The notes below the pieces were generated by a model, which saw only the letters and a list, made by a program, of their open reading frames with translations, was not told where the DNA came from and ran no database searches. From the NCBI RefSeq assembly GCF_000518185.1, contig NZ_KI912398.1:32438-96437 (forward strand): a stretch of DNA of 64,000 bases. The letters run 5' to 3'. Position 1 is the first letter of the stretch; every line of letters starts with the position of its first letter. Of the stretch, positions 39,870 through 48,010 are shown in pieces. Origin of the DNA: Bartonella clarridgeiae ATCC 51734. Lineage in GTDB: Bacteria; Pseudomonadota; Alphaproteobacteria; Rhizobiales; Rhizobiaceae. The translations under genes and the position numbers were made by a program.

Positions 39870-41183
39870 ATGACCAGCAATATAAATTTAACAGGTTTAG
39901 CGCGTGATTTGAAACAGCGTGCAGAAACCTACAAACCCATTCGTATTGGATTGATTGGTTGTGGCGAAATGGGAACAGATTTATTATCGAGTATTACACA
40001 TATAGATGGCATAACAATTGCAGCTGTTGCCACTCGCACACCATCACGTGTTTTTGATGCTGCTGCATTAGCCTATGGGGAAAAAGGGCATGTATGTGAA
40101 GTTGAAAACACTACCGCCTTAACCCAAACCATTGAAAAAGACTTGATTGCTGCCACAGATGATTTAGACCTTGTTTTACGCCATGAACAAATCGACATTA
40201 TTGTTGATGCAACAGGTCATCCTGAAGCAGGTGCAGAAATTGGTTTCAAAACACTTAGAAATAATAAACATCTTGTCATGATGAATGTGGAAGCTGATGT
40301 TACGATCGGTGCTTATCTCAAAAATGAAGCAGATAAACGAGGTCTTATTTATACACTTGGAGCTGGTGATGAACCTACATCTTGTATGGAACTCATTGAA
40401 TTTGTTTCAGCACTCGGGCATAAGATTGTTGCAGTAGGTAAAGGAAAAAATAATCCACTTATTTTTGATGCCACTCCTGATGCTTACGAAGAAGAAGCCA
40501 GACAACGCAATATGAATGTTCGGATGTTGGTTGAATTTATTGATGGATCCAAAACAATGGTTGAAATGGCAGCGATTGCTAATGCAACAGGACTTCTTCC
40601 TGATTGCCCAGGAATGCATGGTCCCAAAGCTGCACTCAAAGACTTAAATAAAGTACTTATTCCAAAAAAAGATGGTGGAATTTTAAACAGATGTGGTGTT
40701 GTAGATTATTCAATAGGTGAAGGAGTCGCTCCTGGTGTTTTTGTCATTGCGGAAATAACACATCCGCGTTTACGTGAACGTATGGAAGATTTAAAAATTG
40801 GTAAAGGACCTTATTTTACCTTTCACCGCCCCTATCACTTAACTGCAATGGAAATTCCGCTTACCTGCGCACGCATTATGTTGTATGGAAAAACAGATAT
40901 GGCACCACTTAAGCAACCAGTAGCAGAAGTTTGTGCTATTGCCAAAAAAGATTTACACCCCGGTGAACAACTAGATTTTATTGGTCTTTATAGCTATCGC
41001 GCTTGGACAATGAGCGCTGAAGAAGCACGTGCTCATCAAGCTATCCCTTGTGGACTTCTAGAAAAAGCAATAGTTACAACTGCAATTAAAAAGAATGAGC
41101 TCATTACAAAACACAATACAACCATTCGCGAAAATCAGTGGATTGCACGCCTGCGCAATAAACAGGATCTCTTACTGCGTTGA
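39870..41183 (+). CDS. drl: DXR-II/DRL-type 1-deoxyxylulose-5-phosphate reductoisomerase
   Basis: 437 residues with an N-terminal Rossmann domain (IGLIGCGEMGTDLL, about 26-39), a catalytic middle and a C-terminal SAF-like domain (about 345-415). Such proteins are often labelled homoserine dehydrogenase or SAF oxidoreductase. Brucella DRL (DXR-II) has this architecture and size and performs the first committed step of the MEP isoprenoid pathway, the NADPH-dependent conversion of DXP to MEP, in bacteria lacking canonical DXR. I assign the same role by recall of that family; motif-level proof is not possible by eye, and other DRL-family subgroups have different roles. AGGAAAC precedes the ATG. 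Monocistronic. Confidence 0.72.
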   Translation: MTSNINLTGLARDLKQRAETYKPIRIGLIGCGEMGTDLLSSITHIDGITIAAVATRTPSRVFDAAALAYGEKGHVCEVENTTALTQTIEKDLIAATDDLDLVLRHEQIDIIVDATGHPEAGAEIGFKTLRNNKHLVMMNVEADVTIGAYLKNEADKRGLIYTLGAGDEPTSCMELIEFVSALGHKIVAVGKGKNNPLIFDATPDAYEEEARQRNMNVRMLVEFIDGSKTMVEMAAIANATGLLPDCPGMHGPKAALKDLNKVLIPKKDGGILNRCGVVDYSIGEGVAPGVFVIAEITHPRLRERMEDLKIGKGPYFTFHRPYHLTAMEIPLTCARIMLYGKTDMAPLKQPVAEVCAIAKKDLHPGEQLDFIGLYSYRAWTMSAEEARAHQAIPCGLLEKAIVTTAIKKNELITKHNTTIRENQWIARLRNKQDLLLR

Positions 41184-41658
41184 ACATTCTCCACGTAATA
41201 TAAATCATACTTTCATCATCTTTTATCATTTAAAGAGCACTAAACCGAATAAAATAACTCAGAAGTTTATCTCTAAGCAGAAAGAAGCAAATCAGCTTCT
41301 CAACCTTAGAAAGAAATTGCTCGTTCCCTTTTAAATCAAAGCATTTAATAATCACAAACTTTGTCAATTTTTAAATAACGGAAATATTATAAATTATAAA
41401 ATTATAGATATTCTCTATAATCTCATTCAATCATTTTCTGCAAACTACAGGTAAAATTTTGCACAACACTAAAAATACAAAATAAATTTTATTCTTGATT
41501 GGTGCTGAATTATACACTAAACATTATATGTCTTAAATCATTTTGACAACATAGTGTGTTCTTACTGTATATTTATTGCATAAAAGAAACTTAATAAATA
41601 TAAGAGTCTTAATTCTAATAAATTTTGAGAATGTTTTTTTTAAGAAAAGGACAAAATA
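41184..41658. other. Upstream region of the iron-uptake operon
   Basis: About 475 non-coding AT-rich bases. An imperfect inverted repeat (ATTCT, 11-base spacer, AGAAT) at 41612-41632 lies 26 bp before the first iron-uptake gene and could be an operator for an iron regulator (Irr/RirA type); the assignment is tentative. Confidence 0.4.
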
Positions 41659-42579
41659 ATGATTGTTAAACGTATAATACGGGCAGTTTCTATTTTAACT
41701 GTAATAATGAGCTTTATAGCCACTGCGTGGGCAAATCTAACGGTTGAACATGCTTCAGGTACAACTTCTGTTCCTAACAATCCCAAAAAGGTTGTTTTTT
41801 TTGATCTTGCATCACTCGATAATGTAAATCGTTTAGGCATTAATGCTGTTGTTGGTGTTCCTGAAGGCAAAAAACCCGTATATTTACAACATTTTGATGA
41901 TGAAAAATATGAAAAAATCGGTACTTTCTTTGAACCTAATTATGAGAAAATCGCTTCTTTTCAGCCTGATCTTATTATTATCTCTTCAAGAACGAAATCT
42001 AAATATCAAGATTTATCAAAAATCGCTCCAACAATTGATCTAACAGTAGGGTATGAAAATGCTCTCCAAAATATTGAACGGAATATCACCATTCTCGGGA
42101 AAATTTTTGGTAAAGAAAAAGAAGCTGAACAAGAAATTGTAACGCTCAAAGAAAATTTAGCAATGGTTCGTAAAAGCGCAGAAGGAAAAGGTAAAGGACT
42201 CGTTCTGATGACTTCAGGGGGAAAAATAAATGCTTTGGGTCCAAAGTCACGCATAGATATCATTCACACTAACTTTGGAATTGCTGCTGCAACTGATAAA
42301 ATAGTTGTGCACAAACATGGACAACCTATTTCTCCTGAGTTTATTCTTGAAACTAATCCTGATTGGTTATTAGTTATTGATCGTGATGCTGCAATTGGAC
42401 GAGAAGGAAAATCTGCAGCAGAATTATTAGACAATGAACTTGTTCACCGCACAACTGCTGGGAAAAAAAATCAAATTATTTATCTAGATTCTTGGAGCTG
42501 GTATCGTGCAAGTGGTGGTTTAACTGGACTTAACGAAGCAACAAAACAAATCAGCGAAGCTTTTACAAAAAGTAAATAA
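41659..42579 (+). CDS. Iron-siderophore ABC transporter, substrate-binding protein
   Basis: Periplasmic siderophore-binding protein of the FatB/CeuE/YclQ group, 306 residues. A signal peptide ends near TAWA (residue 25); no lipobox. Motifs: TSVPNNPKKVVFFDLASLDNVNRLG (split near residue 50), KIASFQPDLIIISSRT, GKINALGPKSRIDIIH and NPDWLLVIDRDAAIG. Relatives bind catecholate or mixed siderophores such as petrobactin; the ligand here is unknown. AAGGAC precedes the ATG. It is the first gene of a four-gene importer and is followed by a terminator, so it is probably made in excess. Confidence 0.9.
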   Translation: MIVKRIIRAVSILTVIMSFIATAWANLTVEHASGTTSVPNNPKKVVFFDLASLDNVNRLGINAVVGVPEGKKPVYLQHFDDEKYEKIGTFFEPNYEKIASFQPDLIIISSRTKSKYQDLSKIAPTIDLTVGYENALQNIERNITILGKIFGKEKEAEQEIVTLKENLAMVRKSAEGKGKGLVLMTSGGKINALGPKSRIDIIHTNFGIAAATDKIVVHKHGQPISPEFILETNPDWLLVIDRDAAIGREGKSAAELLDNELVHRTTAGKKNQIIYLDSWSWYRASGGLTGLNEATKQISEAFTKSK

Positions 42580-42624
42580 GAGCAGTTATATATAAAATAC
42601 TTGCTCGTTATAAAAATAAGACTT

Positions 42625-42666
42625 AATAACAGAGGTTGTTATATAAATAGCCTCTGTTATTTTTTT
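42625..42666 (+). terminator. Intrinsic terminator between binding-protein and permease genes
   Basis: A perfect 11-bp stem (AATAACAGAGG at 42625-42635 pairing with CCTCTGTTATT at 42651-42661), a 15-base loop and a run of T to 42666. It lies 45 bases after the binding-protein stop and just before the permease start, so it should attenuate read-through. It also argues that the permease starts at 42682, not upstream. Confidence 0.85.
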
Positions 42667-42681
42667 GAAGAAGAATTCGAC

Positions 42682-43638
42682 GTGACAAATTATTGGATAG
42701 CCATAGCGATCATTATTGTACTTTCTGCTTGTAGCATTTTCGTTGGTTATTCTTATGTAACACCTGCTGATTTATTATCAGGCGATTTAAAAGCGTGGCT
42801 TCTTTTTTGGCAAACGCGCCTTCCCCGAACAATTGCAGTACTTTTGACAGGTATGTCACTTGCACTCTCAGGGACGATTATGCAACTGTTAACACGTAAT
42901 CGCTTTGTCGAACCTTCAACTGCTGGAACTGTTGAATCTGCATCACTTGGCATTCTTTTTGTCATGATTTTTATTCCTGACATACCTGTACTTGGGAAAA
43001 TGGCTGTTTCTACAGCTTTTGCCATGATTGGCACATTGATTTTTATGTTTTTATTATACAAAATTCCTTTAAAATCTGTTCTCATTGTACCGCTTATAGG
43101 AATTATGCTGGGATATGTTATTAATTCTCTAACAAATGCTATTGCTGATCATGAAATGCTTCTCCCCTCTCTTCAAGCTCATTTGTTTGGTAGTTTTTCA
43201 ATGATTATTGACGGGAAATATGAACTTTTATGGCTGTCTTTTCCCTTATGCGTGCTTGCCTATTTTTCCGCTCACCACTTTACCGTAGCTGGCCTTGGGG
43301 AAGATTTAACCAATAATCTTGGCCTTAATTACCGTACTGTCATGTTTTTTGGGCTCTTTATCGTCGCATCAATTACCGCTTTGGTAACTTGTACAGTTGG
43401 TCGTATTCCTTTTGTCGGATTGATTATTCCAAATCTCATCTCAAATTTCATGGGTGACAATATGCGTTATAGCGCTCCTTGGGTGATGATTAGCGGTGCT
43501 GGACTGGTATTGATTTGTGATCTTTTAGGACGAATCCTTCACCATTCTTTTGAAATTCCTATCAGTACTGTGATGGGTGTTATTGGTAGCTTTGTTTTTA
43601 TTATACTGCTTTTACACTGGAGACAGCGTCTTGGATAG
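42682..43638 (+). CDS. Iron-siderophore ABC transporter, permease 1 (FecCD family)
   Basis: Inner-membrane permease of the FatD/CeuB/YclN group, 318 residues from GTG 42682 (VTNYWIAIAI) with GAAGAAG upstream. The frame extends back to a TTG at 42601 but that part encodes the terminator hairpin, so I reject it. Eight or more membrane segments are visible. Motifs: WQTRLPRTIAVLLTGMSLALSG (split over the helix), VGRIPFVGLIIPNLI and the FEIPISTVMGVIGSFVFI end. It forms a heterodimer with the next permease. Confidence 0.9.
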   Translation: MTNYWIAIAIIIVLSACSIFVGYSYVTPADLLSGDLKAWLLFWQTRLPRTIAVLLTGMSLALSGTIMQLLTRNRFVEPSTAGTVESASLGILFVMIFIPDIPVLGKMAVSTAFAMIGTLIFMFLLYKIPLKSVLIVPLIGIMLGYVINSLTNAIADHEMLLPSLQAHLFGSFSMIIDGKYELLWLSFPLCVLAYFSAHHFTVAGLGEDLTNNLGLNYRTVMFFGLFIVASITALVTCTVGRIPFVGLIIPNLISNFMGDNMRYSAPWVMISGAGLVLICDLLGRILHHSFEIPISTVMGVIGSFVFIILLLHWRQRLG

Positions 43639-44581
43639 AAAAAAAGCAACTATACTGATACTGACAGCGCTTACCATAATGGCATGTGTCATAATTGGTC
43701 TTTATATGCTATGGAATATAACTATTTTTACGTGGAAATTTCGTTTCGCAAAACTTGTTTCTCTTCTTCTCATTGCTTATACAATTGCTACCTCTACTGT
43801 TTTATTTCAAACAGTTGTTAATAATCGTCTTTTGACACCTTCAATTATGGGGTTTGATCAGCTTTATATTTTAATCAAAACCGTTATTCTTTATTCTCTC
43901 AATTCTCTTTCTTTACCATTCCTCAATGAAGAAGGACAATTAATTCTTGAAGCTCTTATCCTTATTATTTTTTCAATAACTCTTTTTCGCTGGTTATTCT
44001 CAGGAAGCATTCAAGGCCTTCATCTCACCTTATTGATTGGCGTCGTTTTTGGTGGATTTTTCTTCAGCTTACGCATGTTTATGCAATTACAACTGAATCC
44101 AGATCAAATGATGAATTTAACAGACATTATGTTTGCAAATTTTAATAAATTCAATACATCATTAATTGGCTTTGCTACAATCATTGTTTTCATCGTAAGC
44201 TTGATTGGGTGGCGTTTACGTTACTTATTAGATGTTCTTTCTCTTGGACGCGAAGCGGCTCTCAATCTTGGTATCGATTATCACAAAAGTGCTACAGCTA
44301 TTCTTATTTTCGTCTCTATTCTTGTATCGATTTCCACAGCACTTGTCGGACCAGTCACTTTTTTTGGACTGTTAGTTGCTAACCTTTCCTATGAGCTCTC
44401 ACCTCAAGCAAAACACCATGTTGTTGTACCTATTGCAATATTATTAGCCATAATTTCTTTAGTAAGCGGACAGTTTATTTTAGAACAAATCTTGAATATG
44501 GGAGGACGATTAAGTTTTATTATTGAATTTTTTGGTGGTATCGTTTTCTTAACTCTATTGATGAAGGGAAAATTAAAATGA
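43631..44581 (+). CDS. Iron-siderophore ABC transporter, permease 2 (FecCD family)
   Basis: Second permease (FatC/CeuC/YclO group). The likely start is TTG at 43631 (LDRKKATILI), with GGAGA upstream and an eight-base overlap with the first permease's stop, giving 316 residues; the open frame runs back to 43577. About nine hydrophobic segments; FFGLLVANLSYEL and GGRLSFIIEFFGGIVFL are family-typical. It overlaps the ATPase start by four bases. Confidence 0.88.
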   Translation: MDRKKATILILTALTIMACVIIGLYMLWNITIFTWKFRFAKLVSLLLIAYTIATSTVLFQTVVNNRLLTPSIMGFDQLYILIKTVILYSLNSLSLPFLNEEGQLILEALILIIFSITLFRWLFSGSIQGLHLTLLIGVVFGGFFFSLRMFMQLQLNPDQMMNLTDIMFANFNKFNTSLIGFATIIVFIVSLIGWRLRYLLDVLSLGREAALNLGIDYHKSATAILIFVSILVSISTALVGPVTFFGLLVANLSYELSPQAKHHVVVPIAILLAIISLVSGQFILEQILNMGGRLSFIIEFFGGIVFLTLLMKGKLK

Positions 44582-45336
44582 TTGAAATAGATCATCTTTC
44601 CAAAACCTATGGAGCTAGGACGATTATTGATAATTTATGCCTTCATTTACCAGAGGGAGGCATTATTTCTCTTATTGGCCCCAATGGCTCGGGAAAATCA
44701 ACTCTTTTAATGATGATAAGACGCCTTTTGCCAATTACTAAAGGCACAATTAACGTCGATGGCTTTGATATTCAAACAATGTCGCACGATGTTTTAGCTA
44801 AAAAACTCTCACTTTTACGTCAAGATAATCCTTTATCTGTTCGCCTAACAGTTCGTGATTTAGTAAGTTTTGGACGCTATCCCTATTCTAAAGGTCGATA
44901 TAACAATGAAGATAGGCAATTTATCAACAGCGCCATTCAATATCTTGGTTTAAAAGATCTCGAAATGCGCTTTTTAGATGAACTGTCCGGAGGACAGCGT
45001 CAACGTGCTTTTATTGCAATGGTCATTTGTCAGGATACTAACTATTGTCTCCTAGATGAACCATTGAATAATCTAGATATGAAACATTCCGTTTCTATGA
45101 TGCAGAAACTACGCCGCACCGCTAATGAATTAAAAAAAACCATTCTTCTTGTTATGCACGATATCAATTTTGCCTCATATTATTCAGATTTGATTGTCGC
45201 CATTAAAAACGGTAAAGCTGCTTATTGTGGAAGCCCAAAAGAAATTATCCAGCCAGAAATCCTTAAAGATATTTATGATATGGATATTCAAGTCACAACT
45301 ATCAATGATGTACCCATTGCTCTTTATTATCGATAA
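44578..45336 (+). CDS. Iron-siderophore ABC transporter, ATP-binding protein
   Basis: ATPase of the importer (FepC/CeuD/YclP group), 252 residues. Walker A GPNGSGKST (34-42), signature LSGGQRQRAFIAM, Walker B NYCLLDEPLNNLD and switch MHDINFASYYSD are intact. It begins inside the preceding stop (ATGA), completing a tightly coupled permease-permease-ATPase set. Confidence 0.93.
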   Translation: MIEIDHLSKTYGARTIIDNLCLHLPEGGIISLIGPNGSGKSTLLMMIRRLLPITKGTINVDGFDIQTMSHDVLAKKLSLLRQDNPLSVRLTVRDLVSFGRYPYSKGRYNNEDRQFINSAIQYLGLKDLEMRFLDELSGGQRQRAFIAMVICQDTNYCLLDEPLNNLDMKHSVSMMQKLRRTANELKKTILLVMHDINFASYYSDLIVAIKNGKAAYCGSPKEIIQPEILKDIYDMDIQVTTINDVPIALYYR

Positions 45337-45741
45337 TTTTAAGAATTTTTTAAACTTACATCCTCTTTAAAATTTTTTAGAAAAAATAAAATTCGAGTGA
45401 CTTTTAAAGAAAAAAACTTATCAAAACAATTTTTGATAAGTCTTTATAAGAAATTTGAATAATCCTGTTCTATACATTAGAAATATTCATAAAAAAAATT
45501 GTATAAAATAAAAATTCACGTTTTTTCCTAATAATTGATCTGATTATCTTATTTATTTATCCTTTTCCCCTATTAATACGGCAACTACGAGCACTCACTT
45601 TTCTAAAAAACTACCACAAATCAGGCTTTTTAATTAAATATAAGGAATATCTATTAGGTGCTTGATTTTATGAAAAAAACCAATTACCTTTATGCGAGTT
45701 CTATGAGTCACTAAGTAATTAACGTAATAGGGGGTAACAAT
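45337..45741. other. Non-coding gap after the iron operon
   Basis: About 400 AT-rich bases containing the operon terminator (45416-45446). No other gene is seen; the end holds the GGGGG ribosome site of the next small gene. Confidence 0.5.
45416..45446. terminator. Intrinsic terminator after the iron-uptake operon
   Basis: A perfect 11-bp stem (ACTTATCAAAA at 45416-45426, TTTTGATAAGT at 45431-45441) with a four-base loop. A run of A on its left side gives a U-run for minus-strand transcripts, so it may work in both directions. Confidence 0.8.
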
Positions 45742-46104
45742 ATGCAATCAGAGAGAATTGCTTCATCAATGCATTTTACAATGCTAGTGCCATTAGTAGC
45801 ATTTCCTAAAAATGGAGTGCAGTCAGTTCAAAATTTTACAAAAATGGCCCCTGTTGTTGAACCTATGCCACATTATCCCCTTTCAGCTAATATCTCTGAT
45901 ATGCTTGCGCATATTAATGAGCTTATCCGTCAGAAAATAATGAAACCAGTCACAGACAATGATGACTTTTTGTTTTTAAATGCTGCAGAAAAGTATAAAA
46001 GTCAATCAATACAACAACATACAACGGTAGAGAAAGCAGAACCTCATATGGCACAAAAAGTGGAGGAGAAAATAACTGCAACAGAAAAAGAAAATATTGC
46101 ATAA
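45742..46104 (+). CDS. Hypothetical protein, 120 residues
   Basis: Short open frame with a strong ribosome site (AGGGGG about seven bases before ATG). I do not recognise it. It has no signal peptide or membrane segment; residues 50-66 (ISDMLAHINELIRQKIM) look helical and the C-terminal third is charged and probably disordered (VEEKITATEKEN). It stands alone between the iron importer and the divergent-facing flagellar cluster, in the place where flhA might be expected after fliQ, but it bears no likeness to a flagellar protein. It is likely real because of the ribosome site and normal-looking codons, but it could be lineage-restricted. Confidence 0.55.
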   Translation: MQSERIASSMHFTMLVPLVAFPKNGVQSVQNFTKMAPVVEPMPHYPLSANISDMLAHINELIRQKIMKPVTDNDDFLFLNAAEKYKSQSIQQHTTVEKAEPHMAQKVEEKITATEKENIA

Positions 46105-46387
46105 AATATGCATGATACTTTTAGAATGGTAATTTGGCAAAAATAGTTATTGTTTATAAAAACAAAAAGGCCTTTCTCAAAATTCAACGCATAAATTAAA
46201 GAGACTTTTTAAAAGAAATATTTTCTTTAAAAACTTCTATGATGGTATTATATTTTACTTCTGCAATGATTTTGAAAACTCAATGTATATTCTCGAATAG
46301 AAGAGAACCTATCAATTAATAGCTTTACATACAAAGTACAAAAAAGTATTTTTGAAACTTTATTATATACACTGTTAATGAAAATCT

Positions 46388-46654
46388 TTAAAATCCGGTT
46401 TCTATTCGGTTATAAACTAATTGTGTGAAAGCATAAATCTGCCCCCCAACAAATGGAGCTGTAAATGCTAATACCAGAAAAATAATAATAATTTTTGGAA
46501 TAAATGTCAGAGTCATTTCCTGAATTTGTGTTAATGCTTGAAATAAAGCAATGATAACACCCGCAGACATTGCAGCAAGAACTGCGGGACCACTAGCGGT
46601 TAAAATGGTCCATATAGCTGCTGTAACCATATCAATAGCATCAGCTTCATTCAT
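46388..46654 (-). CDS. fliQ: Flagellar export apparatus protein FliQ
   Basis: Small membrane protein of the flagellar type III export gate, 88 residues with two membrane segments (about 17-40 and 53-78). Family pattern: TASGPAVLAAMSAGVIIALFQALTQIQEMTLTFIPKI, seen in two halves. It begins three bases after the flgD stop. In rhizobia flhA normally follows; here about 280 non-coding bases follow instead. Confidence 0.95.
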   Translation of the reverse strand: MNEADAIDMVTAAIWTILTASGPAVLAAMSAGVIIALFQALTQIQEMTLTFIPKIIIIFLVLAFTAPFVGGQIYAFTQLVYNRIETGF

Positions 46655-46657
46655 ACT

Positions 46658-47167
46658 CTAAAACCCGCCAACATAAGATTTATGACTATCAGTATCAGAT
46701 TTGTCAGCATTTTCACCAGGTTCATAACCCTCTACATCAGGTTTTTCAGCCATAACTTTAACGCCTGGACCAATAACAACTTTTTCACCATTGTCCAATG
46801 TCGCAACTATACCATCACTATAAATATCAATAGAGACTACATATCCTTCAATAATTTTGTCTTTTTCATCTGTAAACTGAATATATTTGCCGACATATCC
46901 TTCTGCCCCGTTAATTGATCCATTAGAAAGCATCTGGGTAAGTGTTTCATTCATCTTTATAGCTTGTTCAACAGATGAAAAACTTGCTAATTGAGCCACA
47001 AATTCTGTTGAGTCCATAGGTTTTGTTGGATCTTGATTTTTCATCTGTGCTACCAACAGCTTTATAAACGTATCATAATCTGCGTTCTTCTTTGCCCCAG
47101 CCATTTCTGGCTGTCCATCAATATTCTGAGAATAAATTCTAGGAGCACTAACCGCATCCAATACCAT
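46658..47167 (-). CDS. flgD: Flagellar hook cap/scaffold protein FlgD
   Basis: Hook assembly scaffold, 169 residues. The N-terminal domain has DTFIKLLVAQMKNQDPTKPMDSTEFVAQLASFSSVEQ, read here in two blocks, which is diagnostic. The C-terminal domain is shorter than in enterobacteria, usual for rhizobial FlgD. GAGGTG precedes the ATG. It follows flbT by 17 bp. Confidence 0.95.
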   Translation of the reverse strand: MVLDAVSAPRIYSQNIDGQPEMAGAKKNADYDTFIKLLVAQMKNQDPTKPMDSTEFVAQLASFSSVEQAIKMNETLTQMLSNGSINGAEGYVGKYIQFTDEKDKIIEGYVVSIDIYSDGIVATLDNGEKVVIGPGVKVMAEKPDVEGYEPGENADKSDTDSHKSYVGGF

Positions 47168-47184
47168 ATTACACCTCGTTAACG

Positions 47185-47628
47185 TTATATTCCAACTTGT
47201 CTTACACTCACATTTGTTGAATTTGTTGAGGATACTTTACCCATAATTTGTGCTTCTCTCTGAAACAAACTACGGAGAACTTTTAGTACCTCAAAAATTT
47301 TATTTTGCTCAGTTAAATAAATACATTCCTTTAAGCCTTTCAAAAGGTCACAATCAGTAAAGGTTTGAAGTAATTTCTTTAATAGATCAACAAACACGGT
47401 TAATGCTTTCTCTGCTTCGCTTGGATTAATCAACATAAGCTGAGCAGAAAAATAAAGCTGTTTAAGAGGGGTGTCAGTATCTTCAACCTGTAAAACATGC
47501 CCTTCTAAAAGAAAAGTGGCATCATTCAATAATTCAAAAGTTACTTTACGATCCACCCGTAACACAGCACCATTAAGAAAGATTCTTTCATTTGGTTTGA
47601 GTGTCAAATGGATTGTTTTCTTGCTCAT
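47185..47628 (-). CDS. flbT: Flagellin synthesis regulator FlbT
   Basis: Post-transcriptional regulator acting on flagellin mRNA in alphaproteobacteria, 147 residues. The start HLTLKPNERIFLNGAVLRVD and the core LLEGHVLQVEDTDTPLKQLYF (split at residue 50) match the family. It overlaps flaF by four bases. No flagellin gene is in this window, so the target lies elsewhere. Confidence 0.93.
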   Translation of the reverse strand: MSKKTIHLTLKPNERIFLNGAVLRVDRKVTFELLNDATFLLEGHVLQVEDTDTPLKQLYFSAQLMLINPSEAEKALTVFVDLLKKLLQTFTDCDLLKGLKECIYLTEQNKIFEVLKVLRSLFQREAQIMGKVSSTNSTNVSVRQVGI

Positions 47629-47993
47629 TCACATATCTCCGCATTTTCTGCCAGACCATCACGAATAGATTCAGAGATCTCAACAAGAACATCAAAATCA
47701 GTAATCTCTCCTTCATCTAATTTTTGAATTTCTTTTAAAATAAAAAAACCAATAGAAATGAGAGATGCTTTCAATGCCTGTGGTAAAGCATTTGCTGCCT
47801 GCCCAAGATCTTCAATAAGAATAACCCAAAGCTTTCGAGCAAACTGAACTGCTTCCTTGGCTTCACACGTACCAGGACCTTTCATTTTTGCATCTAAAAG
47901 AAGCTTAATACATCGATCAAACAAAAACCGTTCGCGCTCACGTGCGCTCATTGCATCATCTTCCATGACATCTTCATATCGCATTTGATACAT
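47625..47993 (-). CDS. flaF: Flagellar biosynthesis regulator FlaF
   Basis: Partner of FlbT, needed for flagellin synthesis or secretion in alphaproteobacteria; 122 residues. Family pattern: REREFLFDRC-like ARERERFLFDRCIKLL, AVQFARKLWVILIEDL and LPQALKASLISIGFFILKEI. Charged and helical, cytosolic. It overlaps flbT by four bases and follows flgL by 17, keeping the standard flgL-flaF-flbT-flgD order. Confidence 0.93.
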   Translation of the reverse strand: MYQMRYEDVMEDDAMSARERERFLFDRCIKLLLDAKMKGPGTCEAKEAVQFARKLWVILIEDLGQAANALPQALKASLISIGFFILKEIQKLDEGEITDFDVLVEISESIRDGLAENAEICE

Positions 47994-48010
47994 TAAACAG
48001 CTAAACCTCT

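Noticed and set aside
42601..42681. Permease start at TTG 42601
   Set aside because: This segment encodes the terminator hairpin and no membrane-protein sequence; GTG 42682 has a better site and family-like start.
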